From: Pseudisothecium myosuroides
Taxonomy: Eukaryota; Streptophyta; Bryopsida; Hypnales; Lembophyllaceae
Length of the DNA: 64,000 bases
Direction: 5' to 3'
Assembly: GCA_951799445.1 (NCBI GenBank)
Contig: OX637296.1
Span: 5,828,001 to 5,892,000, forward strand
Position numbers and translations under genes: made by a program
Shown: in pieces, positions 30,026 through 42,727 of the stretch
Numbering within the stretch: the stretch's first letter is position 1
Layout of the letters: each line of letters starts with the position of its first letter
Notes under the pieces: generated by a model
Databases searched by the model: none
What the model was told of the DNA's origin: nothing
Seen by the model: only the letters and a program-made list of their open reading frames with translations

Positions 30026-30248
30026 ACCCGTCCTTCTAGGGTTACCTAAGTTAGCAAGACAATGTTTCTTGGAACTATGTGGTGTTCAATGGACGGAATG
30101 AACTCTTGAAGGGTGCTGAGGCCGAAAAGTGGTCAATAGATGCCTTCATTGTTTACTGTAGAAACAGTTAATGCACCTATTGGTCCAATAATTGAAGCAG
30201 ATTTGTTGACTACCTTAGTCATGGGGGTCCATGTCTTTTAAGGGTTAA
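30026..30248 (-). mobile_element. TTAA-type element fragment, subfamily F copy 2
   Basis: Ends CTTTTAAGGGTTAA at 30248. Upstream GTAGAAACAG, TTGGTCCAATAATTGAA and CTTAGTCATGGGGGTCCATG mirror 23649-23760 in reverse. The left limit is uncertain. Confidence 0.4.
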
Positions 30249-31203
30249 ACATCTTCTAAGGTGGAACAAACCTCAAAAACATCTTTGAGAACATTTCGAG
30301 CAATGTGGCAAAACATTACTACAATCAAAAAAGCAGGTATCCATTCACAACCTTGTATACCATGAATCAATCTTGGAAGTATGTACATCCAATATTATTC
30401 CAAAATATATAAGCCTTATGTAGAAAAATGAAGAAAAAGGTTTGGTGTGTTCATTAGAAATTCACTTCTTTATTTAAATCTTTCTCTTGAAAGTCATTTT
30501 TGTCATTTTTTTAATCATCTTGAATTGTCTTCACATGTATGTATAAAAAATAAATTGGGGCTTTTATATTAATAGGCACACTATCCACTCAAAAGAGTCA
30601 AGCAACCCAATCTAATTAACCTTATAAGGAAGTTGTGAACCTAAAAGGTTGAATGCATGACTTCATTATTGATTGTAGAAACAAAGATCTATTAATTCCC
30701 TACCAATTGTAAGTCTCATAGTAGGCAAAAGTAAAAAGATAATCCATCATTTGTTATACCAATAGTATTGGAAGAAGTTATTGGATGTAGCAAAAATTGC
30801 TTAGAGCATTACCAATGGATGGCCTTTATTTATACACAATATGATACATGTGGTGCCTTAAGTATCGACTTTCAAATTAATTGAGGCAAATGTAGGTTGA
30901 ATCCACCCAATGGACCCACCACAATGGAAACTTTAAAATTAACAAGTTGGACCATCAATACTTTCTTTATTCACAATCCAACATGCATTTTTTCATTTTC
31001 TGAAGAAATTTTTATTTTTTATATACACACACATTTTGCCATTGCTATGTAGTACTGATCAAATGTTAGTGAAGACAATAGAAAACATAACACTTGGGCC
31101 AAAAATGATTTGCAAATGCCTTTGAATGGCTTGATCTACAAAGAATTTTTGCATTCTATGTGAGGCTTGGATCACAAAGAATAGTTGGATTGGTAAAAAG
31201 ATG
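30249..31203. other. AT-rich intergenic DNA
   Basis: No gene or paired ends recognised. Confidence 0.5.
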
Positions 31204-31449
31204 ACATTAGAAGAGATTTGAGGGCTGCAAAAAGCCGTTTCAGGTTGTTCCCGCAGCTGGGAACAGTCAGAATATAAAATTTAAAATTTAAAAAATATAT
31301 ATTAAATATATATACATATTAAAAAAAAATTAAAAAAATTAAAAATTCTGACATGGCACAGTTTTGGCCACGTTAGATTACTGCTCCTAGGTGTTCCCAG
31401 GGCCTAATAACTCGCAGGCTCTTGGAGCCCTCAAATTTCTTCTAATGTG
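31204..31449. mobile_element. 246-bp MITE with 32-bp inverted ends
   Basis: Left end ACATTAGAAGAGATTTGAGG and right end complement of ACATTAGAAGAAATTTGAGG; the repeat continues GCTNCAANAGCC. A nested hairpin GTTCCCGCAGCTGGGAAC lies near the left end. No target duplication was settled, so the superfamily is open. Non-coding. Confidence 0.65.
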
Positions 31450-32690
31450 TTGTGTTACACAAAGAAAACGTTGATTATGCTCTTATCATAGTTCATAGTA
31501 GAATTCTATAGTCGAGTTCAAATATTAATTATGCACTTTTAATCCAAATCTGCTAATTGTTTGAGATTTTGGCATACAAATGACACTTCTTTTATGGAAC
31601 ATTTTTTTGGTTGTATGACTAGCAACAAGGATTAGTGAACTATAGTAAATTTGCAATGATTGTTGTATAGCAGCCCTTGGTAAAGGTAATAGTCAACATT
31701 GAAAAATATTTACTTAATTTGATAGAAGCATTCATTTAAAAAACTTGTTATAATTTAAATTTTCATCATTTGAAAGTAATAGAAATAATGTTATTAAAAA
31801 TATCCACTAATCCTTTAAGACCAAAGATAGTCCAAATTTCCAAAAGTGTGAAGATAAAAGCAATGCAACTTTGATTCCTTCCACGATAATGATATTTGAA
31901 TATAAATTGTAAAAGACAATCCATATATCTTATCTACATAATTGGATCTACTATTATACTTAATACCAATTTTTAACAATAAATTTTTATGCCATAAATT
32001 CAAAGTCCAACTACAAGTGATTTTAGACATTAGAAAAAAATTTAGGCGTGTAGTGGGCCGTTTGACTGCATGCAATAGTGCAATTACGGATAAGATTTTA
32101 CTAAAAATTAAAAAATTAAAAAAATTTATGAGCTCATATGATCACCAATTGTGCCATGTTATATTGGCATTTTTTTTCCTTTAATTTTTCATTTTTTTTT
32201 TCATTTTTCATTTTTCATTTTTCTTGGATTTGCACTATGGTCAAAAATTGAACTACCCAGGACCTAGATTCTTTGTAATGATTGAATGATGCCAATTTTC
32301 ACAAGAAGTATTGGCTTCTAATTTATAATGTTAAATTTTTGATTGCTATGTTTTTTAACTTTGACTATTTTTTTACAATTTTATGATTGTATATAAGACA
32401 ATTAATTTTAAAGAGTTGTTTTTAGAATTGAGAGAAGTTATTTTTTGAAGTGAAATATAATTGTTTTCTTTGAATCGTAGAATATATGACTTTTGATTGT
32501 TGAAAAAATTCTATATTTTGAAATGCTAGCACAAGAATATACAAGCATTTGGATGGATAAAAGAAACAAGCTTTTGTGTGTATAAAACATGCATTTATTT
32601 AGTATTCAAAAATGAAATGCCTAATCCTTAAAGGATTAAGTCCAATTCTAATTTTTCTATTGTTTTTTCTTTGAAATTAAGAATATGTAT
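31450..32690. other. AT-rich intergenic DNA
   Basis: Contains a short (TTTTTCA)n microsatellite near 32193-32223. No gene recognised. Confidence 0.5.
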
Positions 32691-32696
32691 TATTCA

Positions 32697-33600
32697 CCCT
32701 TGAGCGCCCCACAACCCCAAATATTGCCTCTCTAAATTCATTTTGAGAAACACAATGACTCTGGATCTCATCTGTACTGCGTGCCAAAAATGAAGTATTG
32801 GAGGTAGGGTACTATGGGATGATGAAGCGGAGTGGTGTTGATTGGCATCATTGTTTGTGCTTGAACGTGGGGACCAACGCAGTATAGGGGGGCACAGTGA
32901 AAATTTGCTTTTCAAGGCATTTCGAATTCTGAGCATCACCAAGATCACCGGCAATAGAGTTAATCGTAAAGTGTGTACAAGGCGGGACCAGTACTGTAGC
33001 CGGAGTTTGGGAAAAACACAGGACCAAACTCCTTGGAGCACCCAAACTCAGGTCTGATTGAGTTTGGTGCCGTGTTTGTTCAGTTCTATTCTCAGTTAAA
33101 CCTTCCTCTGACACAGGTTCAGAAACAAGGGACAACTTTACGATTAACTCTAATGGCTTGGGAAGTTGATGTTTTGTACACGGGAGTTCTGAGGTGGTGC
33201 GGCATTTGTATTGCCATGCTTCATCCTACTTGTCAGTCATCCCAAACCATGCTCCCGGTCTGCAACAATCTTGGAATGTGTGAACGGCCAAATTCAATTC
33301 CGCAGTGACCACGAGTTTGTTGTCAGTTGCAATTAGAATTTGGCAAGCTGGGAGCTTTACTTTTACCCTACCTCTTTCCAAAATTTCAGAATCAAAGTCC
33401 CTTTCTTCCGGCTTTGGTTGCTTACCGAAGTGCAAAATAGTACCAAAATTCTCTCATTCTGTAGTGGTCGATGCAACTTTGACCATTATAATCTTCTGAC
33501 GCTGACAATCAACCCTTCCAAAAAATTTAGTGCCCCTCTGGAGTCCGCCCTTTTTTTTAGTTGGGAAACCCTGTGGATTTCATTTTAGCACGGGCGGTAG
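32697..33600. other. GC-richer island without an assignable gene
   Basis: Base composition resembles the exonic islands rather than the surrounding AT-rich DNA, yet the open frames (up to 115 codons on the minus strand) show no domain I recognise and are not spliceable into one product by eye. It may be a decayed gene or retroelement piece. A MITE (32955-33152) splits it. Confidence 0.3.
32955..33152. mobile_element. MITE with TAGAGTTAATCG ends, copy 1
   Basis: Ends TAGAGTTAATCGTAAAGTGT and the complement TAGAGTTAATCGTAAAGTTG; TA may be the target duplication. Interior motifs GGGACCA, CTCCTTGGAGCACCCAAA and GAGTTTG are shared with the copy at 55702-55893. Non-coding, 198 bp. Confidence 0.65.
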
Positions 33601-34020
33601 CAAATTGATCAAAAAGAGGTCCAGCATGGCAAGAAACTTGTGAACACATATGGGGTGCTTAGAGGTTAAACTTATAAGTGAGTGTTATCAAAAAATCAAT
33701 GGAGTAGAGTGCACTAGTCTAGACTAATTAAGCCTCTCTAAATTCAAATTTTTATTCAATTCAAACATTGAGGGGACAATGTAAAAAGATAAATATGTTG
33801 GATTTCGGTCATAAATTCATCCACACATTGCAAGCTGCATGGGAAACAAAGTAAACTTTATCACATTCAATTAGTTACAACCTTGCAAATTCAAATTTAT
33901 ATTTAAAATTCAAAAGCAAACAAAATTATTGGAGTTTGCTTCTAATGCATTTTGGAAATGAAGGAGGAAGATTGAGCAAAAGAAAGTTAAAATTCAAAAC
34001 TCATATTAAATGATGTCATC

Positions 34021-34615
34021 TTAACCCCTTAAAGACAATTGTCCGTTGAACGGACAATTGAAAACTCGGGTAGGTTCCTATGAAGCCAATTGTGGTTGGA
34101 TGTTCATGAAATTTTGACATAAGGTGTAGATATGTACCCTGGTACTGAAAATCTATTTTTTTTTCCAATCGGGTGGCCGGATCAACAGTTATACTGCCCT
34201 AAACTTTTCTGGCAGCTCGGGCAGTTTGGGAATCTTTGGAGAATATTTTGCAAATAAGCTCATTAACTTCTGAAATTTGGCATGTATGTAACTTACATAA
34301 TATAAGATGCAAATGTAAAAAAAAAAGCATGCATAGTGTAAAAATCTCATTCTAGGAGGGATTAAAGTCTGCTGGCCTTGTCGAGCAAGGCTGAAAAAAA
34401 ACTTTTTCTTCTAACTTCAAACGTTATAACCTTTCAATCCGTGCGATCAAAGTTTCTGAATTTTTTTTTGACACATTCCTATGGTAGTTTAGTACAAATT
34501 TGTACGGTTAAATTTTGAAAAAAAACTTTTATTTTTCATTTTTTCCTCATTGCCCTAAAAATGGCAGTTTTTCACGATTTCTGCCCGAAATATGCCTCCG
34601 GGCTTTAGGGGTTAA
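34021..34615. mobile_element. TTAA-flanked element, subfamily E, 595 bp
   Basis: Left end TTAACCCCTTAAAGACAATT, right end GGGCTTTAGGGGTTAA. A strong palindrome, ATTGTCCGTTGAACGGACAA, sits just inside the left end, equivalent in position to that of subfamily A but with different, compensating bases in its arms. Near the right end is AATGGCAGTTTTTCACG, the same subterminal motif as in A and B. Non-coding. Confidence 0.75.
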
Positions 34616-36700
34616 GTTTCATCTAAAATCTAACTTACACGATTCTATGGCATAGATTTTTGAAGGAAAAAAATGTGCACATAAGGGAAGACCATGGTAC
34701 ATCATTGCCAAATGTATATATGTAAAATAATAAGATTTGACAAATACCAAAATACCAAAATATGTTTATGGGTTATTTTTTTTCTTTACAATTTTTTTTG
34801 AAAAATACATGCCATTCATTCTAGTATTTAATTAAGTTTAGAATTGATTTTTTACATGTGTTACTATTATTACTTCCAAGAATCTACCTACAAAAGGAAT
34901 AATCAAACATAGCCTTTGCTACCTATGCCAATGAAGCATGGTTAGACAAATTATCCACCAACATGTTCTTCATTCACAATGTTCTTTAGGCTAAGTTTGA
35001 TATTATTTTCATTATTATTAATTTGATTTTAAAAAATTTCTTCCTATTCATATCATTCTTTAACTTGAGGCCTTGGGTCCTTCTTCAACAATGTTAACAT
35101 TGAAAAATCATCCTTCAACAATATCACAATTGAACTTCAATTTAAGAATGTTATGTTTGTTGCTTATGCCATGCCCAATATCTTGTGGATTTTGTCACGA
35201 GACCTTGTACTAGCAAACTCTTCATATAAACCAATTCAAAAAAAAATCATCAAATTTATTTTTCTCTTAATTGTGGTTAGTAAGTGCTGATTTTTCTAAA
35301 TTTTGGTGTCAAAAGCAAGGTTGCTTTACTATTCCTTGAAAAGATGCAAGCACGTCTTGTTCCTCCAATTTTCTTTCCCTTTGTTTTGAAAAAATCAAGA
35401 GCCATTGATCTTGGTTAAAAAAATCCCTGCCCCTCTCCAATGCCGTTGATCTCTAATTAAAAAAGTAAACAATGGCCGTTGATTGCCATTGTGAGAGAGA
35501 CAATCTTGGTCATTGGTGCTGAAAAGTCAATGATTTATTCAATGAAACCTCAAAGTTATATGTGTCTTTTGAGGAAACCTTAAATAACACATATCTCTGC
35601 TTTATATTTGTGATTTAATATTTTTGTTTGGTGTTGTCAGTTAAATTTTGAAACTACTTGCCATCAATATTCTTTGTGCTTACATTTTGAGTCAATTAAT
35701 ATTATTGTCTTATCTTGTATTGCATTAGTTGTGTTGCGCTTATTGCTTTTGTAGCTTGTCTTGATCGTGAGTGAAGTTAAATTTTTTGTAATTGATTGCT
35801 TAAAAAACATTGCTTGATGCTCTTTGCTTTTGAGATAGTATAATTTTCTAATTTAGCATTTATTCGTATTGAATTTTTGCAAACAAAAGGAAGACTTGAT
35901 TGGTGAGTTGTTTCACCAAATTTGCAACTTTTGTTTCATAGTGGGGACTGGGGAGGTAGTAGAATGGAAGCAAAAATTGTTGTGGATGTTGGAATTTTTC
36001 AATTATTTGAAGCAAGGTCAATACATCAATGTATGTGCATTTTTGGCCAATGATGGAATTTCTTTGCTTGTCATAGTCAGTTTCCTTTGTTTTGTATTCT
36101 TGTGTTGGTAAGATGCTCTGATCTTCCTTTATATCTTCATATTACCTTTATTTTCTAATTCTCCTTCATCGATTTGTTTCTACTTTCATTGTAGTGTTTC
36201 TATTACTCTTGTTGATCCAATTCTTTGTTTATTGTGCTTTGAATAAAGTGATGTGTTAAAAGTGATGTGTTAGGGTTGGCAAAAAGGTGATTATAGCATT
36301 ATGAAGAGTAAATTGTAGTATTTTATTTGATAGTTTAAGCATTGCTATTAGAATGTTGCTAACCAAATCATTATTGTTGTGGTTCCTACAGAATTGAAAT
36401 TTTCTTATACAATTTAGGGCTTGTTGCTTCAAGAATGGAATTGAGGAGGAGGGAAAAAAAATTCAAAGAGGCAATGAAGGTCATTGCAAAATTGGTTTAG
36501 GGTGTCTTATTCTTTATAAGTTTGAGTATTTGTTTTAGAGTGATACTTTTATAGCATGTAATTTATTTAAATGAAGATTTTTGTTTTAAATGTTTTTTTA
36601 TCCAATGGAAAAAATGACATGTGTACTTGTTTAAATTCATGCTTGTTTTTCACAATTTTTGATGTGGTTTGACAATATCACTATCACCTCAAAAGAGACA
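34616..36700. other. AT-rich intergenic DNA
   Basis: No gene with recognisable protein similarity and no paired ends seen. The 80-codon frame at 35869-36111 is unassigned. Confidence 0.45.
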
Positions 36701-36719
36701 AAAACTACCCGTACACTAT

Positions 36720-37870
36720 CAAGGCTGCTTTACTAGAGCGCGGTTTAGGTGCTCTAAGTAATTCTACTTTGAAAATTCATCAAAATACTATGCCTTATCC
36801 CATTTAAAAAAATTAAGTTAATTCATGAATTTCAATTGCTAATATTGCAAAAAAAATCTAATAAAGGTGCCTCCCACCAAGCCGAATTGCTTAACCCCTA
36901 AAGGACCAAACACCATTTTTTGGCAACATAGCGATTTTGGACAGCTCACTACGAATGGAAATTTTATTATTTAAAAAAAAAAAATTTCACACAAGATGTG
37001 CCCGAGGTGTAGCTTTAAGGCCCAAAATTTTTCATAACTTTTGACTACATGGTTAAAAAGTTATTGCATGATATGTAATTTTCCACATTTGGCGGGCAGC
37101 CCGGGCAGCTGAAAAAAATTCTTTAAAAATCACTTTTTTGAAAAATTAAAATTTGAAATTGGTTCTTTAGATTTATATATACATGGGAAGCTTTGAATCA
37201 TTTCATTTGGATTAATGAGTCAAAAGTTATGAGGATTCTTAGTTTGAGTGTAGTTATGGAATCTCTACTCTAAAATAAACTTTGAAGTCCTTTATTTAAC
37301 TCAATTTTCAATATTTTTGAAAAAAAATAAAAACATTGGGTGAAGATTGTTTATTACAACATTACAACGGTTGGGATTGGCATTTTTCAATTCCATAACA
37401 AAACTCTTGACAATTTAGTATTTTGAGTCATTCTCTACCTCTTTCTACTTATTATTTTTTTCCTATATGTTGAACAATTCCAAATGACCTGAAAATTTTC
37501 AAGCATGTAGCCAACTTGACTTGAAAAATGAATCCAAAGAGTAACCACCATTTTCGACATTTTTCATACAAATGTGACCTTGTGAAGGGCAGCTGCCCGT
37601 TTTTTTGCAGGGACAAAAAAACGGTTTTTGTCAACTCAAACGCTAATATCTTGCAATCCACATGGTGGAAAATTCTGAAATTTTTTCCACATCTTCTTAA
37701 ATTAGTGTACTACAAGATCCTACGGTTACATGTGTTTGAAAAGGTTTTTTTTTCTAAAATTTGGTACTTGTATTAGAAATGGCAGTTTTGGAGCGGTTTT
37801 GGTGAAAACATAGTCAAAAACCTTTAGGGGTTAAATGGATGGATTTAGGTGTTTCCACCTTATTCTAAAG
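36720..37870 (+). repeat. Repeat R, copy 3, split by a TTAA element
   Basis: Left part 36739-36894 and right part 37831-37860 together align with 17306-17495. The interruption is exactly the 944-bp element at 36891-37834. Confidence 0.65.
36891..37834 (+). mobile_element. TTAA-flanked piggyBac-like MITE, subfamily B copy 1
   Basis: Left end TTAACCCCTAAAGGACCAAA, right end AAACCTTTAGGGGTTAA, 944 bp. Its left third (GGCAGCCCGGGCAGCT, ATGGTTAAAAAGTTATTGCA) and right part (CAAATGTGACCTTGTGAAG, AATATCTTGCAATCCA) recur in three other copies. No transposase. Two frames of 69 and 82 codons lie in opposite directions and are chance. Confidence 0.8.
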
Positions 37871-37941
37871 TTTTTAAAGTAATCTTACTCTCTTTAGGTG
37901 AGGGTTACAATGGGATCTCTTCTATTAAGTTTGCATGGTAT

Positions 37942-39266
37942 ATTCTTTGTTTGTTTTGTTTGTCACGTTGAGATCTCCCGGACCGTGCATCCCCGGTGGT
38001 GTGCTTGGTACTGTTGAAAAGCCCTCGGTGGGGAGGGGTACACGGGCTTGGTTTCATGGCGTTGGGACCGACTGTGGGAAAGTTATCGATTTTTGAATTA
38101 TTTTTTGTTCTTGAAAATTACTAAATCATGTTAACCCCTAAAAGACCATTGTCCCTACGAGGGACAAATGCGTTTTCGGGCAAGTACCTACGGGCTGAAA
38201 TTTTCTCCTGATTTTTTGAAACTTTTTTTGGAGGTAGAAAAATTGATTAGCTTCAAGGGAATATAATTTTTTTTACAATCGGTGCCCGGGAAAAAAAATT
38301 ATGACCATATAAGCTCAAAACAGGCTACGGGGGGCAGCTCGGGCAGCAAAAAAAAATGGAAAAGAATTTGAATTTGAATTTTTAAATATTTTTTTTCTCA
38401 TAGGTTATATTTTTGGCTATCTGGAAAGCTTTGATTCATTTCATTTGACTTTGTTATGAGGAAGTTATGGACATTCTTGTTTTTCGGGCAGTTAGAGCAT
38501 CTTCTTGAAAAAAATAACTTTAGGATTCATTTCTGAATGTAATTTTTCAAATTTTTCAATTTTCTTTTTTTTGCATGGTCTGATTTACTTGTTAGAACAA
38601 TCCCACCATTGGGATTAGTGCATTTTAATTCCATCTAAAATATATGAATATTTTAGATTTTCCTTCTATCTCGTACCTACATCTACTTAACAATTTTTTT
38701 AAGAATGATAATTAAGTTTATTTTGAATTTTTTTTTCCTAGACTCTCAACTCAATTCTCGACGACAAGCATTAAAAGCTCAAATCTCTGTAGTGCAAAAA
38801 TTTTAAGTTAAAAATGTTCAAAGTCAAAAAATCCAGTCCCGCAATGTGCTGAAAAACTTGTTTTTTCCACTTTAAACACAGATATCTTGCAATGTATGCG
38901 GTCAAAAATTCTGAAATTTTTTCCACACTTTTTTTATACTAGTTAGGTGTAAGATCCTACCGTTAGATGTGAAAAAAAACAATTTAAATTTTTTTTAACT
39001 CTTTGCTACAGAAATGACAGTTTTCAGTGTTTTTTGGCAGAAAAAAGGCCTCGGTCCTTTAGGGGTTAAATTATGTATCTTATGAACCATGTGTCAAATT
39101 CTCACGTTCTTGGTACTGGTGGAAAGCCCTCGATGAGGAGGGATGCACGGGCTTTGTTTTGTGACATTTGGACCTATGGTGGAAAAATTATAAGTTTTTG
39201 AGTTATTTTTGGTTTTTAAAATGACTTTTACTTTTGTTTTGGGTGTGGCAACGGCACAGGGCTACA
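37942..39266 (+). repeat. Repeat S, two tandem units separated by a TTAA element
   Basis: Units at 37942-38130 and 39070-39266 share CTTGGTACTG, GAAAGCCCTCG, GGAGGG and CACGGGCTT-GTTT. A third copy is at about 49640-49888. Function unknown; non-coding. Confidence 0.55.
38131..39069 (-). mobile_element. TTAA-flanked piggyBac-like MITE, subfamily A copy 2
   Basis: 939 bp, reversed relative to copy 1 and well conserved with it. Left end TTAACCCCTAAAAGACCATT followed by palindrome TTGTCCCTACGAGGGACAAA; right end CGGTCCTTTAGGGGTTAA. The high similarity to copy 1 across the whole length suggests comparatively recent spread. Non-coding. Confidence 0.85.
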
Positions 39267-39369
39267 CTAGTTGGACTTGAAATTAGGAAAAAAAATCCTC
39301 AGGGTGACGTACCCTCATTGGCCTCAAAGATATCCAACAGATATTTGGGTGTTGATTACATTGATTACC

Positions 39370-40289
39370 TGGGAAGCACGAAGGGAATTCTGTCACTGAC
39401 GTTCCCACTTCCCAGCCTTGCAGGGAATCCGCACAGACAGACTGACGACGGAAGCCCTAAGCGAACAGAAATCATCCATATCCACTTCATTCATTCATCT
39501 ACCCTCCTCCAACTGCACCGCTACCTCACCGTCCGATGCGGATGTGCACGAGCCCTGTCCGCCGGATGGGGCGACCTCGGAAGCAGCTCCACCATTTTCG
39601 AAACTAACCACGCGAGCCTGCGTTGCTTTGTGCTCTTGTCGTCATCGCCAGAGCCAAAACCAAGAACCGAACCAAAACCGAAGCTAAAACCGAAGCCAGC
39701 CAGCCAGGCCGGCATCTCCAGTAGTAGTGAATGCGATAGTAAGCTTCGTATAGACTAGTTGTTGCCGAGATAGTGGATCTCGTCATTTGCTGTTAGGGTT
39801 TCCTGGTTTTGTATTTGGCGCAATTCGAATTTTGCTTCGTTCTCGACTCGTGGTGGAGATTTCATGCATTTCAGGGCTTCGACGGTGTCTGCGCGTATCG
39901 ATTTCAGTTTGCCGACTTGCTGCGTAAGTTTCGGTTGCGTTTTTCGTTGCGAGATTGTACTTTTTTTTTCGTTTCCGATGTGAGAATTTTTTAATTTATG
40001 CGCGTGTCAGGTTATTTGGTGGTATTTTTGAGTTTTTTAGGGATTTCGTTTTTTTGTGTCGTTCAGTATTCCGGATCGTGTGGAAAAGGAAGTGATCGGC
40101 GCGGCGAATTTTTGAAGCGTGGTTGCGGATCGGGAGCTTGACGGTAGGGTGCAAGTGAGAGGGCAAGGGTATTAAAGTGGTGGAAGGAGGGATGTTCCTG
40201 CCTTGGCAGCAGCTGATCTGAGAGGAGAGGAGAGGGAGAATAGGGGAGACCTAATTTACCGCCAGTTTGAGAATTGGAGTTTTTTTACG
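39370..40289 (+). promoter_or_regulatory. Promoter and 5' leader of the IBR5-like gene
   Basis: A GC-rich island upstream of the phosphatase start. A good splice donor (GTAAGT at 39924) suggests an intron in the 5' UTR, but its acceptor is not certain. The leader 40203-40289 is purine-rich and open in the phosphatase frame, yet has no in-frame ATG, so translation should begin at 40290. Frames of 60-174 codons within 39234-39786 have skewed composition and no domain. Confidence 0.35.
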
Positions 40290-42727
40290 ATGCGGAAACG
40301 GGAGAGGGAGAATCCGTGCTTCGTTTGCGGACATTACCACAAGTTTGAAGACGGGGAGGTTTGTGGGGTGTGTGGCCACCGCCTGCAAGAGGCGACGGAG
40401 AAAGGGCCGCAGCAAAGTGCATTTTCCACGGAGATCTTGCCGCAGTTCTTGTATCTTGGAAGCTACGACAATGCATCGCGGGCGGAGCTTCTCAAGGCGC
40501 AAAATATCACTCGGATCCTCAATGTACGTGCCTCAATGTCCATTTCTCCTTCGATTGTCGAAATCAAGCAAATTGGTTCGCATCTGTGGTTTACTGGTTT
40601 CCGGATGATGATCACAGAAGAGAAAGTGCGGTGGTCTGAAGTTTCATTTTTCCGAAATTCCCTGTGCTTGAATTTGCGTATTCGGAAGTTGTGCATGTTC
40701 TCAGTCTGCGGTAGTCAAGGGGAATTCTATAGGATAGTGAAGATGACGCACTTGTCTGTTGTTATGGCTGCCTGGCTGCAATTGTAAGTCCAGCCGTCGG
40801 TCGACCGTGTGATGAGAGTGCGTCCTTTGGGATATAATCTTCTTCTGTGCAGTGGATTTTGTTTAAATTAAACTTTTCTTTGATAACTTCCTTCCCTCGT
40901 ACGTGAGTAGAATCGTCTTCTTGATATTGATCATAATATCTGGGTCTATCAGAGCCCGTCGCTCCTCTTCGGCATTCATGTATGGAATACCCATAAATGA
41001 ATATTATTAAATATATTACATGATAGGGCTTGATTGTGTCTGGAATTTTTCAAAATTTCCTGTGCACTTGTTTTTTCAACTGTTTTTTAGGACTAGGGCA
41101 TTGCCAACCTCTGTATAGACTTACATTACAGGGACGAGTGCTGCTCATGGGACACCATTCCCTGAATTGTTCACCTCCGGAACATCTTCATGGAAAATTA
41201 TCTCCTGAGTGTCTCCTGAGCAGCGTTCCACACTACATTGCATCTCCTTGATATATAAATCTGGGACTACCGCAGTTCTATACGTACTGCTTCGTTCTTG
41301 TTGTCTTAGGGTTCGTCTGACTTGGAGTCTAACCCTCATAAACACTTTCACCAGAGCTTTACAATATGTTGAAATTGTCCAACCTGTTATTTGCAGACTG
41401 TTCCAACGTGCCAGAACCTTTACAAGAATTCATTTACGTATCACTCGCTGAAGGAGGACAAGACTCTACCATTTACAGAATGCTTAGAGTTTATTGGTAC
41501 GCCCCAGAACCCTAATTTGGTCCATAGGAACTGCAGAAAGTAGGGCTATGTTCGTGAAAGTGCTTTTTTGGTGCTGTGCGAATTCCCATGCAATTATCTC
41601 ACCCTCTTATGATCTTAACAGAACAAGCCAGACTGGACAAAGCTCGGGTGTTGGTGCATTGTATGTCAGGTCAAAGCAGGTATGAAGATCTTTTACGTTT
41701 TGGGCTAGTTTTCAGTTTATGAAAGACTTAATTCTTTTACAAGGATCCAACTGAATATGACCCTCGGGTATGGGTATGTGTCGGGATTAGGTGTATGTAC
41801 TAACTGCAGAAATACTCTCCACAGATCTCCTGCTGTAGTTATTGCTTATCTGATGAAACACAAGCAGTGGAGACTACCTCAATCGTATCAGTGGGTAAAA
41901 GATCGAAGACCATCTATAAATCTTACTCAAGGTATGGCTTTGCAACAGATCTCTTTTTCTGATTCCCTTCTTTATTTCGGGTCTGGATCAGAGTGGAGTT
42001 CCTTGGCGGTTATTATCTTGTACGTTCTGTTTGACTCAATTTTGTTTAATTGAATTTAGATATTGATAGTTGGTATGTGGCATGCATTTCTGTTGTTTAC
42101 CCTGCACGAGGTAAAATCACACAATCTGGAGTTGATAAAACCTTGTATCCATTTAGTACCAGGGCACTGAAATTATTAGGATCGTGAAGACTGGCTTAAT
42201 TGGTGCTTGTGATCCAGCTAGTTAGGTCTTTGAAGCCAGGGACGCTTCCTGCAGGGCCCATTTTAATTGGTGCATGTCATCCATCTAGTTAGGTCTTGAA
42301 GTTAGTGTTGCATTCTGCAGCGCCAATTTTAGCCATTATTGTTGTTAATCTTATTGTTATGTGGAACAGTCATGAGTTTCTCATAAGAGTAGGAAGTTTG
42401 CACAATTTCAATACTGATCATAGGCTACTGATTTGTTGTGTAGCGGTTGCGCAACAACTGCAGCAATTCGAGAGTGAAGTATTTGGAAGTAATATGCCGA
42501 GCACTCCTATAATCAATACCTCTGGTGGTGCCACCTTTGGGTTTGGGTACTCAGCCCCTACTCCTGAGTCCATTGTTCCAACATTTGCTCTTCCCATGGC
42601 CAATTCTCTGAGCCAGGCACCCTTGTTCGGTTCAATTGGAACCCCCACCATCCCGAATTCTAATTTTGTGTTTGGTGCAGTCAAACCTGAACCAAGAGCA
42701 GGAATGGATCACAGCATGGATGGATAG
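40290..42727 (+). CDS. IBR5: Dual-specificity protein phosphatase, IBR5 family, five exons
   Basis: IBR5 is a plant dual-specificity phosphatase that modulates auxin and ABA responses and acts on MAP kinase 12 in Arabidopsis. Exons 40290-40523, 41397-41496, 41622-41679, 41825-41931 and 42444-42727 join in phases 0, 1, 2 and 1 to 260 codons (Arabidopsis protein about 257). The N-terminus MRKRERENPC begins a CxxC...CGVCGH zinc-binding-like segment (about residues 10-30) diagnostic for IBR5. The catalytic loop HCMSGQSR puts Cys at 125 and Arg at 131, intact and split by the third intron. The general-acid region (EDKTLP) is less clear. The C-terminal 80 residues are Pro/Ser/Gly-rich with GFGYSAP and FGAVKPEP and end in MDG, as in IBR5. 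The intron-rich structure and intact frame suggest a working gene. Confidence in family is high. Confidence 0.94.

Noticed and set aside
39234..39786. Frames of 60-174 codons upstream of the IBR5-like gene
   Set aside because: No domain, skewed Lys/Pro composition and overlap on both strands; more likely promoter and leader DNA.
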